The notes beneath the pieces are model-generated. The model was not told where the DNA came from, made no database searches, and worked only from the letters and a program-made list of their open reading frames with translations. Source: Janthinobacterium sp. 61 (GTDB lineage: Bacteria > Pseudomonadota > Gammaproteobacteria > Burkholderiales > Burkholderiaceae_D). Taken from it: a stretch of DNA of 64,000 nucleotides. How positions within the stretch are numbered: position 1 is the stretch's first letter; each line of letters starts with the position of its first letter. Of the stretch, positions 1-9,047 are shown piece after piece. Both the position numbers and the translations under genes were made by a program. The stretch spans positions 4,154,001-4,218,000 of the forward strand of contig NZ_PJMQ01000001.1 in the NCBI RefSeq assembly GCF_002846335.1. Direction: 5' to 3'.

Positions 1-2
1 TC

Positions 3-197
3 GGCAGCCGCCTGGTCGATGAATGCCTGCGCTTCAGCCGCCAAGCGGGCTACACGCACATGGTGTTGTGGACCAACAGCATCCTCACCGGTGCGCGGCG
101 CATCTACGACAAGGCTGGCTTCCAGTTGCTCGAAGAAGAGGCGCATCACAGCTTTGGCAAGGATTTGCTCGGCCAGGTGCTGGCGCGCGAGTTGTAA
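3..197 (+). CDS. GNAT acetyltransferase domain, C-terminal end (probably MarR-GNAT fusion), 5' truncated by window edge
   Basis: Only the last 64 codons are present; the gene enters from the left edge. The reading frame gives a typical C-terminal half of a GNAT N-acetyltransferase: an alpha helix following the acetyl-CoA loop (GSRLVDECLRFSRQAGY), the beta strand with LWTNSIL, and the closing RRIYDKAGFQLLEEE segment, which matches the usual 'A..lYek.GF' signature. The wording LWTNS...AR.iYdkaGF and the ending HHSFGKDLLGQ are what I associate with bifunctional MarR-type regulator/GNAT proteins, but the DNA-binding half is not in the window, so the fusion is inference. The substrate cannot be told. 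Confidence 0.75.
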   Translation, partial: GSRLVDECLRFSRQAGYTHMVLWTNSILTGARRIYDKAGFQLLEEEAHHSFGKDLLGQVLAREL

Positions 198-403
198 GCA
201 GGCGCTTGCCGGCCCTTTGCATGAAAGCAACTGTGGCGGCGCCAGGACAGTGGCTGCCAATTTCATCGCCCGTATCACCAATCCCCCCAAGAAAACAGTA
301 CACTAGTTCCTGAGCGTAACTACTTTTGTACGCGCTCCAAGCCGCCTGCCGTTGCCGGGAGGCGTCCCTGCCGCAAGGCGTGTTGTCTGCCTGGACAAAT
401 GCA

Positions 404-1465
404 ATGTTCACTTCGCGCAGCCTGTCTCCTGCCTTCTATTACCTGTTCTTTTCAGGAGAACCGGAGCAGCAGCAGCGCTTTTTCAAGGAACTGCATTTCA
501 TTTCGATAGCCATCCTGACGTTTGGCCTGGCTTGCTGGCTGGTCACGTTCAGCCTGACCTTGCCGCGCGCTTCGCTCGATCATGCGCAAGCGGCGCTGGG
601 CGTGACGGGCATGGTGATCGGGCTGGTGTTGACCAAGTATGCGAAGTCGCTGCAAGCGATCATCGTCAGCGGCACCATCAGCGTGCTATTCATCGCTTTC
701 AGCTTTCGCGTGCTGATGCTGGGTACGGAAGATCCCGCTTTCTGGGTATTGCCGCTGGGCGTGATGATCACCCTGACGACGGCGCCCATCTTCAGCGGCA
801 TCGCGTATTACCTGGGCGTGTCGCTGTGCGTGTGGGCCATCCTGGGGCTTGGACAGTTTCCCGTGCATGCGGGCCAGGCCGACCAGCATTGGCCGGTGCT
901 GGCCGTCACCATCAGCGTGATCATCGGCCTGGCGCTGAATATTTATTTTCTCGTCTTGCGCATTCACAACTACCGTTCCCAGCGCGAGCTGGCGACGATG
1001 GCCTACAAGGATGGATTGACCGGGCTCAACAACCGGCGCATGTTTACGCAAAGCGCCCGCGTCCTGCAGCGCACGGCGCACACGCCCGCGTATTTCCTGA
1101 TGATCGACATCGACGACTTCAAGCAAATCAACGACGTGTACGGCCATGACGTGGGCGACGAGGTGCTGAAAAAGATCGCCGATGTCATCGCCGGGCTGTC
1201 TGGCGAGCACCTGTGCGGCCGCCTGGGCGGCGAGGAATTCGCCATTATTTACCTGGGCGAAAAAAGCGCGGCCTGCGCCTTTGCCGCGCAACTGGTCGAC
1301 AGCGTCGAGGTGGCTTTCGTGCCGGAACGCAAGGTGTCCGTCAGCATCGGCATGGCGGAACTGATCAAGGAAGCGGACTTGTCGCACAGCTACCGGCGTG
1401 CCGATGAATCTTTATACCAGGCCAAGAAAAGCGGCAAGAACCGCTACGTGCTCAACGCCGCCTGA
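404..1465 (+). CDS. Membrane-anchored GGDEF diguanylate cyclase
   Basis: A 353-residue protein. The N-terminal half has about six hydrophobic segments (roughly residues 32-190) and the C-terminal half a GGDEF domain, beginning at the usual D-G-L-T-G-L-N-N-R-R motif and carrying GGEEF at residues 275-279. GGEEF is a functional form of the active site, so synthesis of cyclic di-GMP from two GTP at the inner membrane is expected. The four residues where an RxxD product-inhibition site would sit read S-G-E-H, so this site seems to be missing. An in-frame TTG at 326 would add 26 residues, but the ATG at 404 places the first membrane segment normally; no strong ribosome site marks either. The membrane module could sense an unknown signal. 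Confidence 0.88.
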   Translation: MFTSRSLSPAFYYLFFSGEPEQQQRFFKELHFISIAILTFGLACWLVTFSLTLPRASLDHAQAALGVTGMVIGLVLTKYAKSLQAIIVSGTISVLFIAFSFRVLMLGTEDPAFWVLPLGVMITLTTAPIFSGIAYYLGVSLCVWAILGLGQFPVHAGQADQHWPVLAVTISVIIGLALNIYFLVLRIHNYRSQRELATMAYKDGLTGLNNRRMFTQSARVLQRTAHTPAYFLMIDIDDFKQINDVYGHDVGDEVLKKIADVIAGLSGEHLCGRLGGEEFAIIYLGEKSAACAFAAQLVDSVEVAFVPERKVSVSIGMAELIKEADLSHSYRRADESLYQAKKSGKNRYVLNAA

Positions 1466-1815
1466 TTGTGCGGGGCTGACGGCCTTGCATCGAGCAGCGC
1501 CAGCAAAGCTTGTGGCGAAATCTTCCAGGGGTCGCGCTGCTCGGGGTCTACCTCATCCCAGCTGTCCTGGGCGCCGATCTTTAGGATGGTCAAGGGAATG
1601 TCCTTGCTTTCAAAGAAGGCCAGCATGCGCCGCATCAAACGGCTCACCTTGGCGTGGTCGTCCATATACAAGGAGCAGGTATAGAAACAGCCCTTCTCTC
1701 CCATGCTCAATTTCCTGGCCGCGCCGACACGGGAGTGGAGCACGTACTTGTGCAGGAACTCGGTCACTACCTCATCGTCGACGGGAATACTGCAGGAAAT
1801 GGTGAGCTTGGCCAT
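1444..1815 (-). CDS. Conserved small cytoplasmic protein of unknown function
   Basis: A 123-residue protein with no signal peptide or membrane segment. Its 3' end overlaps the end of the diguanylate cyclase gene by 22 bases on the opposite strand. It is acidic and mixed alpha/beta in appearance, with a cluster of charged and aromatic residues in the middle (YTCSLYMDDHAKVSRLMRRM) and a loose Pro/Ala C-terminus. I do not recognise the family. Support for it being a real gene is the coding-like composition, a clean start, and the lack of any better gene on the other strand over 1466-1815. It may be transcribed alone from the gap before the next gene. Confidence 0.6.
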   Translation of the reverse strand: MAKLTISCSIPVDDEVVTEFLHKYVLHSRVGAARKLSMGEKGCFYTCSLYMDDHAKVSRLMRRMLAFFESKDIPLTILKIGAQDSWDEVDPEQRDPWKISPQALLALLDARPSAPHNQAALST

Positions 1816-1938
1816 GATAAGGGGGACAGTGATTCAATAGCCAAGCTTAGCAGAAAGCGTTTCATTCCTGAAATGCTAAGATCGCGGCGCGCGCATGCCG
1901 GCAAGTGGTCCGGCATGGCGTCTCGACAAGGATTGCCA

Positions 1939-2955
1939 TTGAATACCCCAGGAAAAATCACTTTCCGCATGCTGTCGCTGTGCGCCGCTCTGTGCTTGCC
2001 GCTTTCCAGCATGGCACAAGCCATTTCTGCCGAGGATGCCGCCTTCGTGGCCGCCACCGTGCCTGTTTCCGTGCCGTCGCCGCCGTTAAGCCTGAACGAG
2101 CATCCACAAATCCGCGCCGACGTCTTCAGGCTGCTCGGCTATGCGCGTGGCGACTATACGCAAGGCGATACCTTGATCGCGCTCCAGGTACTCGACAGCA
2201 TGCGTTCGCTGCATGACATCCAGCGCACCATGCTGCCCGACGGGCGCTCGGTGCTGGCCTCCATCGATGCCAGCACGCACGGTGCATGGCGCGCCGCCAT
2301 GCTGTTCGACCCGCAACGCAAGCTGTTGGCGCTGGGCCTCGTCAACGGTCATTGCCAGGCCGCCATTGGCGACGCCGCCCCCGCCTGCCTGCCGTCCACG
2401 CATGCCGTGCTGACGGTGTTTTTGCCACCGGGCGCGGAGGACGAGATGGCCGCGCCGCTGCTGGTGTGGGCGCGGCAGCTGCCGCCCATGCTGGCAAAGA
2501 CCACGCCGGAGCAGCGGCAAAGCATTGCTGCGGTGGAATACATCACTACCCGCCCCGACCAGCCCGGCTGGGAACAGCGCGATGTGCCTCCCGGCTTTCC
2601 CGCCAGCTTGCTGCATCTGCTGCTGCCGAATGCGGAATTGAACAGCAGTTCCAGCGGCGGCAAACTCATCGCACCGGCAGGCCTGGCCGGTTTGCCCATG
2701 CGCACGCCCACGGAAGCGGCGGAGGCGGGCGACGAGCCCATGCCCGATGCCAGCATCACCCTGCGCAGCTATGCCGATTTCCACTGGGTGCTCAACACCT
2801 ACGCCAAACTGGCCAAGGGCGCGCAAGTGAAGGGGCATGACGACAAGGTGGTGTTGACGGGCAGCGATACGAGCGGCCGCTACACGGTGACCTTGCGCGA
2901 ACAGGGCAAGAAGGACAGCGTGTTCATCACCGTGGCCAGCTGGCGGGAAAAATAG
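1939..2955 (+). CDS. Secreted or periplasmic protein of unknown function
   Basis: A 338-residue protein with a clear N-terminal signal peptide (hydrophobic core MLSLCAALCLPLSS followed by a MAQA cleavage region). I choose the TTG at 1939 because an AAGGA ribosome site lies six bases upstream (1928-1932); the in-frame ATG at 1915 has none, and the ATG at 1972 would remove the charged n-region. The mature part is rich in Ala, Pro and Leu with a Ser-Ser-Ser-Ser-Gly linker near the middle, has two cysteines close together (GHC..APAC) that could pair, and ends in a beta-rich segment (DKVVLTGSDTSGRYTVTLRE). No known domain is recognised. It is read in the same direction as the downstream permease but separated by 170 bases. 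Confidence 0.65.
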   Translation: MNTPGKITFRMLSLCAALCLPLSSMAQAISAEDAAFVAATVPVSVPSPPLSLNEHPQIRADVFRLLGYARGDYTQGDTLIALQVLDSMRSLHDIQRTMLPDGRSVLASIDASTHGAWRAAMLFDPQRKLLALGLVNGHCQAAIGDAAPACLPSTHAVLTVFLPPGAEDEMAAPLLVWARQLPPMLAKTTPEQRQSIAAVEYITTRPDQPGWEQRDVPPGFPASLLHLLLPNAELNSSSSGGKLIAPAGLAGLPMRTPTEAAEAGDEPMPDASITLRSYADFHWVLNTYAKLAKGAQVKGHDDKVVLTGSDTSGRYTVTLREQGKKDSVFITVASWREK

Positions 2956-3125
2956 GCCTGAGAGGACTCCAAACAGGGGAAAACATTGCCATCACGCACA
3001 GGAGCATGGCATTTTGGCATTTTGCGGTATGATTTCCGGCCGTGCGGCCCGGCCCGGTCCCTGCCTTGCCCACCCAGCCCTTCAAGCCAGCCACGCTTGC
3101 GTAGCATCCTGCCCTAAGGAGTCAT

Positions 3126-4277
3126 ATGTTCGGTTTTAACTTGCGCGTTGCCAAGATGGTGTGGACGGCGTTCCTGATCGCCTTCCTGCTCTTCCTCACC
3201 TACAAGGTCTCGTCGACCCTGATCGTGGTGGTCTTTGCGATTTTCTTCAGCTATCTCGTGTATCCGCTGATCGGACTGCTGGAGCGGCATGGGCCGAAGC
3301 GCCTGCCACGCACGGCCAATATCGGCATCGTCTTCCTGGTGGTGATCTTGCTGGTGGCGGTGCTGGGGTCGATCTTCGGGGCGCGGATCGAGGAAGAGGC
3401 GATCAAGCTCAGCGACCAGTTGCCAACACTACTCAAAGGCAACAATTTTGCCGAGCGCATCCCCTTGCCGGAATTCATGGAACCCTTGCGCGCGCGCCTG
3501 CTGTCGTTCATGCAGACGCAGCTGAGCAGCGGTACGGGACAAGCCATGCCGCTGGCGAAAGAGCTGGGCTTGACCGTCATGCATGCAGCCAGCAACCTGA
3601 TCTATCTGGTGCTGGTGCCCGTGCTGAGCTTTTTGCTGATCAAGGAAGGGCCGGACATGCGCGACGGTTTGCTGTCCTTGCTGAACCGCCCGAACAAGAA
3701 ACTCTGGGGCGCCATCATCGATGACCTCGACATCTTGCTGTCGCGCTATGTGCGCGCCCTGCTGCTGTTGTCGATCGCCACTTTTGTGTCCTACAGCATT
3801 GCCTTTTCCCTGATGGGCGTGCCGTACAGCCTGCTGCTGGCGGGCGCCGCGGCCTTGCTGGAATTCATCCCGTTTGCCGGGCCGCTGGCGGCGGCCGTCA
3901 TCGCCGTGGTCGTGGCCGGTTTCAGCGGCTTCGAGCACGTGTTCTGGCTGATCGGCTTTATTGCCGCCTACCGTTTGTTCCAGGATTACGTGGTCAATCC
4001 GTACTTGATGAGCGAAGGCGTGGAAGTGAGTCCGCTGATGGTCATCGTCGGCTTGCTGGCCGGCGACCAGCTCGGTGGCGTGGTGGGCATCTTCCTGTCC
4101 GTGCCCGTGATGGCGGCCATCAAGATCGTCTTCGTGCGCGCCAGGGCGGCCTTGCAGGCGCGCCACGATGCACTGGAGAAAGCGGAACAGGCAGCAGAGG
4201 AAGCGCGCGCCCAGGCCTTGGCCGAGGCGGCGCTGCTGCAGGAACAGGGCAGCAAGGCCACCCTGCCAGCGCAGTAA
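3126..4277 (+). CDS. AI-2E family transporter (PerM/YhhT-like permease)
   Basis: A 383-residue integral membrane protein with about eight membrane segments and the family pattern: two or three N-terminal helices, a soluble stretch (roughly residues 75-140), then a hydrophobic C-terminal half containing the conserved GPLAAAVIAVVVAG and the DYVVNPYLMSEGVEVSPL segment diagnostic of the family. Members include TqsA (autoinducer-2 export) and Na+/H+ or unknown permeases, so the substrate is uncertain. The start is supported by AAGGAGT just before the ATG. After the last helix there is an Ala/Glu/Gln-rich cytoplasmic tail (about residues 335-383), probably helical. The stop lies one base from the stop of the convergent chemoreceptor gene. 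Confidence 0.88.
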   Translation: MFGFNLRVAKMVWTAFLIAFLLFLTYKVSSTLIVVVFAIFFSYLVYPLIGLLERHGPKRLPRTANIGIVFLVVILLVAVLGSIFGARIEEEAIKLSDQLPTLLKGNNFAERIPLPEFMEPLRARLLSFMQTQLSSGTGQAMPLAKELGLTVMHAASNLIYLVLVPVLSFLLIKEGPDMRDGLLSLLNRPNKKLWGAIIDDLDILLSRYVRALLLLSIATFVSYSIAFSLMGVPYSLLLAGAAALLEFIPFAGPLAAAVIAVVVAGFSGFEHVFWLIGFIAAYRLFQDYVVNPYLMSEGVEVSPLMVIVGLLAGDQLGGVVGIFLSVPVMAAIKIVFVRARAALQARHDALEKAEQAAEEARAQALAEAALLQEQGSKATLPAQ

Positions 4278-4278
4278 T

Positions 4279-6012
4279 TTAAAACTCTTCCCACTCGCCG
4301 CTGCTGTCCGCGGCAGGTTTGGCCGGACGCGGTTTTGCAGCAGCGACAGGTCCTGCTGCGGCGCGGGCGGGCGCCAGGCGCAGGGCCGGGCGTTTCAAGG
4401 CCGTGCTGGCGGCGGCCACGACAGGCTTGCGCAAGGCAGGCTTGGCGGCGGCAGGGCCGCTGTGGGCGGCGTCGAGTTTAAAGATGCTGACCATCTCGGC
4501 CAGCGCCGCTGCCTGCTCCTGCATCGACTCCGAAGCGGCTGCCGCTTCTTCCACCAGTGCCGCATTTTGTTGTGTCACGGTATCCATTTCCGCCACGGCT
4601 TGATTGATCTGGCCGATGCCCAGTTCCTGCTCGTGGCCGGCGGCGCTGATTTCGCCCATGATGTCCGTCACGCGGCGGATGCTGGACACGATCTCGTCCA
4701 TCGTTGTGCCCGTCTGGCTGACCAGTGCGCTGCCGGCGCCCACGTTCTGCACCGACGCTTCGATGAGCACCTTGATATCCTTGGCGGCGCTGGCCGAACG
4801 GTGCGCCAGGTTGCGCACTTCCGTGGCGACGACGGCAAAACCACGGCCCTGTTCGCCTGCGCGCGCCGCTTCCACGGCCGCGTTCAGGGCCAGGATGTTG
4901 GTCTGGAAAGCGATGCCATCGATGACGCCGATGATGTCGGCGATCTTTTTCGACGATTCGCTGATGGTGCCCATGGTATCGACAACTTGCGCCACCAGCG
5001 CGCCGCCCTTGACGGCCACGTCCGATGCGGACACGGCCAGCTGGTTCGCCTGGCGCGCATTGTCGGAATTCTGCTTGACGGTCGAGGTCAGCTCTTCCAG
5101 CGAGGACGCCGTTTCTTCCAGGCTGGAAGCTTGCTGCTCCGTGCGGCTCGACAAATCCAGGTTGCCCGAAGCGATTTCATTGCTGGCCGTGGCGATGGCG
5201 CCGCTGCCGTCGCGCACGCCGCGCACGGTGGTCGACAAGCGTTCCTGCATCTGCTGCAAGCCCGTCAGCAAAGCACCCATTTCATCCTGGCGCGTGATGA
5301 CGATGTCGTTGGCCAGGTTGCCGTCCGAAATGGCGCCAAAATGGCGCAGGGCCTGGTCCAGCGGGCCAAAGATGGCGCGCAGCAGCAAGATGCTGGAAAT
5401 AATCGTCATCAAGGCGCCTACTACCATGCCGATGATGGCCATGGTCACTTGCGTGTGGTAGCTGGCCTGGCTGTCCGCATACATCGCGGCGGCCGAGGTG
5501 GACTGATATTGCGTCAATGTTTCGGCTGCCTGGTCCAGGGTGCGGTAAAGGGGCGACAAGCCGGTCATCATCAGCTTGTCCGCCTGCTCGATATTGTTTT
5601 CGCGCAAAGCCTTGCCCATGGCCAGCACGCCATTATTGATATAGTCGCTGCGCTTCTTGTCCATGTCGTCGGACAGGCGCTTTTCTTCCGCGCTTTGCGG
5701 CAAGCCCAGGTACACCTTCCAGGACTTGTTGGATGCTTCCATGAATTGTTCGGAGCGTGCCAGGGTCTCCTTGGCATCCGGCGCATCCGGATGCACCATC
5801 ACGCGGTCCATCGTGAAACGGGCGCGGCCCAGGGCGATTTGCGATTCGCCGATGGCCTGCGTCGATGCCAGCTGATTGCTGTAGACCTCATTGAGACTGT
5901 TATTCGCCGATTTCAGGCTGATGATACTCATGACGCCCAGCACGGCGATCAGCAAGCCCAGCACACTCATGGTGGCGATCAGGCGCATTTTTATTGTTAT
6001 GTTCGACAGCAT
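4279..6012 (-). CDS. Methyl-accepting chemotaxis protein, four-helix-bundle sensor
   Basis: A 577-residue transducer. Membrane helix 1 is at about residues 10-32, a helical periplasmic sensor at 33-188 (Tar-like four-helix bundle), membrane helix 2 at about 190-212, then HAMP and a long signalling coiled coil with the invariant hairpin tip ([24 protein letters not shown]). The C-terminus GEWEEF resembles the NWETF-type pentapeptide that tethers CheR and CheB, after an Ala/Pro-rich flexible linker. The ATG at 6012 follows AAGGAA; a longer open frame to 6090 has no ribosome site and starts with non-coding-like sequence. The ligand is unknown. The gene stands alone and is convergent with the AI-2E-type permease. 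Confidence 0.93.
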   Translation of the reverse strand: MLSNITIKMRLIATMSVLGLLIAVLGVMSIISLKSANNSLNEVYSNQLASTQAIGESQIALGRARFTMDRVMVHPDAPDAKETLARSEQFMEASNKSWKVYLGLPQSAEEKRLSDDMDKKRSDYINNGVLAMGKALRENNIEQADKLMMTGLSPLYRTLDQAAETLTQYQSTSAAAMYADSQASYHTQVTMAIIGMVVGALMTIISSILLLRAIFGPLDQALRHFGAISDGNLANDIVITRQDEMGALLTGLQQMQERLSTTVRGVRDGSGAIATASNEIASGNLDLSSRTEQQASSLEETASSLEELTSTVKQNSDNARQANQLAVSASDVAVKGGALVAQVVDTMGTISESSKKIADIIGVIDGIAFQTNILALNAAVEAARAGEQGRGFAVVATEVRNLAHRSASAAKDIKVLIEASVQNVGAGSALVSQTGTTMDEIVSSIRRVTDIMGEISAAGHEQELGIGQINQAVAEMDTVTQQNAALVEEAAAASESMQEQAAALAEMVSIFKLDAAHSGPAAAKPALRKPVVAAASTALKRPALRLAPARAAAGPVAAAKPRPAKPAADSSGEWEEF

Positions 6013-6350
6013 GCAGTTTCCTTGGTAGGGGCGTAACCATGCCTGCGCTGGCCAGATGGGATAGCAGCAAGCGCCAGATGGGCGGGTCACGTGAATTGTT
6101 CAGGACAGATCGATACGGCGTGTGCGGCAGCAGGGGGGAAGGCGGCCCGCGCATATCGTCAGGAGTGAAATACAGGGCAACAGGGTTGAGGTTTCCTGTA
6201 CTTTTAATTTCCTGATCGCAAGATACAGGGAAAGATTACTGGTAGCAATATGCAGCTGGGATTTTCACGCTTTGTAACAAGCGGATGATGTTTTTTGCGC
6301 AGAACTGGCATTCCGCTGCCGTGCGCCCTCGCGTCGGAATGCCAGGTATG
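6013..6350. other. Intergenic region without a recognised gene
   Basis: 338 bases between the chemoreceptor start and the end of the MORN-repeat gene. It should hold the chemoreceptor promoter on the minus strand. I looked for a FliA-type motif and for a clear hairpin with a T-run and found neither. The segment around 6170-6240 is noticeably more AT-rich than its surroundings. Nothing else is supported. Confidence 0.5.
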
Positions 6351-7985
6351 TTAATAGACGGTTTCTTCGATGAGCTGGCCATCATCGCGGAAAGACTGAA
6401 ACCGGCCCGTTTTCTTGCCCATGTGATAACTGCCAATCTGCTTCGGTTTCCCATTCTGGAAATGTTCGATGTTGACGCCATGCAGCACGCCCTTGTGCCA
6501 GTTGCGGTGAAATTGCGGCACTTCGCCATCGGGATAAAACAGGGTTTCCTCACCATCGCGCTTGCCGTCGGCAAAGCTGCCCTCGTAACGCCGCTTGCCA
6601 TCCGGATAAAAGCTTTGCATCGGCCCCTCAAGCACGCCCAGGCGGTAATGTTCGACCAGTTGCAGCTGGCCATCGGCCGCATATTGTTCGAGCTTGCCTT
6701 CCGGTTCGCCATTGAGCATGGTCAACACTTGCCAGCCGCCGTCCGGCGTCGCCTTTTTCCACGGCCCCTGCTTGATGTCATCGACGTAGTTGCCGCCACC
6801 GCCAGGTTCCACCCACTGCCCCTGTTTCTTGCCATTCACATAATTTCCCTGCCATTGCACCACGCCATCGACGCGGCGCTCGCTAAGACCGTTCAAGCGG
6901 TCTTTCACAAAATGGTCGTAGCCAGTGAAGCTATGCATGTCCGCTTCGCGCCATTCAGCCACGCCCGGACTCACTTCCCAACGGCCCGTGCGCTGGCCCC
7001 GCTGCATCATGCCTTTCGTGGTTTCGTCGCCGCTTTCATACGTCCACGGCCCCTCGGCCTTGTCGTCGACAAAGGCGCCAAACGAACGAATGGTGTTCGG
7101 CTCTTCGAAGTGCCATAGGCCGGTGCGCTTGCCCAGCGCATACAGGCCGTGGGCAAACACGCTGCCCACGCAGCAGTTCACCTCGTATTCGATGAACAGC
7201 CCATCCTGGGTGGCGGCAAAGCGCTGTGGCTGTGTTTCCCACGTGATCCACTTGACGTGGTAACTGGGCGCGCGCCCCCCTTCCCACCCTTTGCCCAGCA
7301 GATACGTGACGGTCAGATAATGGCCATCCTTTTCCTGGAAGGTTTTCTTATAGGCAAACGCCGGGGCGTCCGCAGGTTTGGCTGGCAGTAACTCGCCGTC
7401 GATATTGAAATAGCCAATCAGGGTGCCATGCGCATGCTCGATGGCATCGAACTCGGTCACGCCCGAGGGCGCGTAAGCGATGCTGTAATCAATCAGCCGC
7501 AGGGAGGCCAGCGCCGCGCGCACCCGCGCCTCATCCATGACCCTGGCGCCGCGCACGATGGCGTCCAGTGCGGGCTGCAAGGTGGCCACCTTGAACATCC
7601 TGCCGCCGCTGCGTTCGTAGCGGTAGGCATGCAAGCCATAGGGGTTATCACTGCGGTTGTCACTGCGAGCGCCACTGCGGCTGAGCACGAACGTGGTTTC
7701 GCCTTCACTGTCGAGGTCCAACTGGAACACGGCCTCGATGCTGGCCTGGCCATACTTGTCCAGGTTCATGCGCTTGTCGCTGCCGTCATTGCACTGGCAG
7801 TAGTAGCCGTTGACTTCGCCGTTTTCCCGCAGGAAAGCCAGCACCACGCCGCCATCGCGGCGCTCGACGGCACTGGCATAGGCCATGGGCTGGCCTGCGT
7901 AAAAACGCGCCGCTGCCTGTGCCGGCGCCAGGGCGCCCAGCGCCAGCAGCGCCACCATCGTTCTCATCCAAAATGTTTGCCGCAT
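6351..7985 (-). CDS. Secreted MORN-repeat protein
   Basis: A 544-residue protein with a signal peptide (MVALLALGALAPAQAAA). The N-terminal half has no recognised domain and holds several cysteines, including YYCQC and NCCVG motifs, which could bind metal or form disulfides. The C-terminal half (about residue 280 onward) is a run of MORN_2-like repeats of about 23 residues, each with G-x-W or Y-x-D/N-G-x-x-x-G (for example FYPDGKRRYEGSFADGKRDG and FYPDGEVPQFHRNWHKGVLHG). Such repeats occur in YwqK-type antitoxin-like proteins and in cell-surface scaffolds; they form an open beta sheet. Function unknown. Two start codons (residues 1 and 7) are possible; both keep the signal peptide. Confidence 0.75.
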   Translation of the reverse strand: MRQTFWMRTMVALLALGALAPAQAAARFYAGQPMAYASAVERRDGGVVLAFLRENGEVNGYYCQCNDGSDKRMNLDKYGQASIEAVFQLDLDSEGETTFVLSRSGARSDNRSDNPYGLHAYRYERSGGRMFKVATLQPALDAIVRGARVMDEARVRAALASLRLIDYSIAYAPSGVTEFDAIEHAHGTLIGYFNIDGELLPAKPADAPAFAYKKTFQEKDGHYLTVTYLLGKGWEGGRAPSYHVKWITWETQPQRFAATQDGLFIEYEVNCCVGSVFAHGLYALGKRTGLWHFEEPNTIRSFGAFVDDKAEGPWTYESGDETTKGMMQRGQRTGRWEVSPGVAEWREADMHSFTGYDHFVKDRLNGLSERRVDGVVQWQGNYVNGKKQGQWVEPGGGGNYVDDIKQGPWKKATPDGGWQVLTMLNGEPEGKLEQYAADGQLQLVEHYRLGVLEGPMQSFYPDGKRRYEGSFADGKRDGEETLFYPDGEVPQFHRNWHKGVLHGVNIEHFQNGKPKQIGSYHMGKKTGRFQSFRDDGQLIEETVY

Positions 7986-8026
7986 GTCAACCCCACTGCC
8001 AAAAAACCGCCATTATGCATGGCCAT

Positions 8027-8944
8027 TCAGGCAATGCCGGACACCCCAGGACGGTAGCGGCCAAACAGGGGACGCTGCACCGTCTGCGCCAGCAGCACGC
8101 CCAGTAGCGAGATACCGCCGCCGACCAGGTGATACAGATGCATGCTTTCATGCAGCCAGACGATGGCCAGCAAGGCCGTCAGCAAAGGCAGCAGGTTGAC
8201 GTAGATGCTGCAGCGGTTCGGTCCCAGCAGTTTGACACCTTCGATCCACAGGTAGGACAGGACGATGGACGAGCCGATGCCCGCATAAGCGATCAGGGGC
8301 AAGGTGGTGGCGTCCAGCCTCGCGCTGCCGGGCGGCAGCAGCAGGAACAGTGGCAGCATGCAAGCCAGGGCCGCCAGCGCCTGGCAATAAATGGCTTGCC
8401 AGGCGGGAATGGACAAGCGCCAGCGGCGCAGCAGCACGCCGTACAGGGCAAAGCTCAGGCAGGCCAGCAGCATCAGCGCGTCGCCCGCATGCACGCCCTG
8501 CTGCAGCAGGCCCAACATATCGCCCCGCCCTACCAGATACAGCAAGCCGCCAAACGACAGTACGCCGCCGGCCGCCATGCCCACCGTCAATCGCTCGCCC
8601 AGCAGCAGCACGCTGAGCAGGGCCGTCATCAAGGGTGCCAGCGCCGTGACGATGGCCATATTCGTCGCTGTCGTCGATTCGGCGGCGCGGTAGGACAGGC
8701 TCTGGAACAGCGCCATCGACATCACGCCGCACAACGCCAGCTGCCACCACTGGCGGCGGATGGCGGCGCGGTTGCGCCACAGGGGGCGGGCGATAAACGG
8801 CGTCATCACCAGCAAGACCAGGACCAGGCGGTAAAAGGTAATGGCCGTGGGGGCGATGCTGGACGCGGCCAGCTTGGACACGACGACATTGCCAGCCCAC
8901 AGCAGCATGGCCAGGAAGGGATACAGGTAGGCGCGCACAGGCAT
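8027..8944 (-). CDS. EamA/DMT-family transporter
   Basis: A 305-residue membrane protein with ten predicted helices arranged as two EamA repeats. The first starts with the typical FLAMLLWAGNVVVSKLAA and FYRLVLVLLVMTPF motifs, and the second has ALYGVLLRRW and the GPNRCSIYVNLLPLLTALLAIVWLHE pattern expected of the family. It is likely an inner-membrane metabolite exporter or importer; substrate unknown. The ATG at 8944 is chosen because GGAG lies six bases upstream (8951-8954); 12 further codons are open upstream. It is transcribed divergently from the AraC-type regulator at 9048 with about 100 bases between, a common arrangement for a transporter and its regulator. Confidence 0.9.
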   Translation of the reverse strand: MPVRAYLYPFLAMLLWAGNVVVSKLAASSIAPTAITFYRLVLVLLVMTPFIARPLWRNRAAIRRQWWQLALCGVMSMALFQSLSYRAAESTTATNMAIVTALAPLMTALLSVLLLGERLTVGMAAGGVLSFGGLLYLVGRGDMLGLLQQGVHAGDALMLLACLSFALYGVLLRRWRLSIPAWQAIYCQALAALACMLPLFLLLPPGSARLDATTLPLIAYAGIGSSIVLSYLWIEGVKLLGPNRCSIYVNLLPLLTALLAIVWLHESMHLYHLVGGGISLLGVLLAQTVQRPLFGRYRPGVSGIA

Positions 8945-9047
8945 GCGTAGCTCCAGGAATAGTTGCGGGGGAACCATCATGCCGCAGGCGCGCTACGCTT
9001 TCTCGCGCTAATATGTCTACACCTATCGCAAAACTGACCTTATTTGT

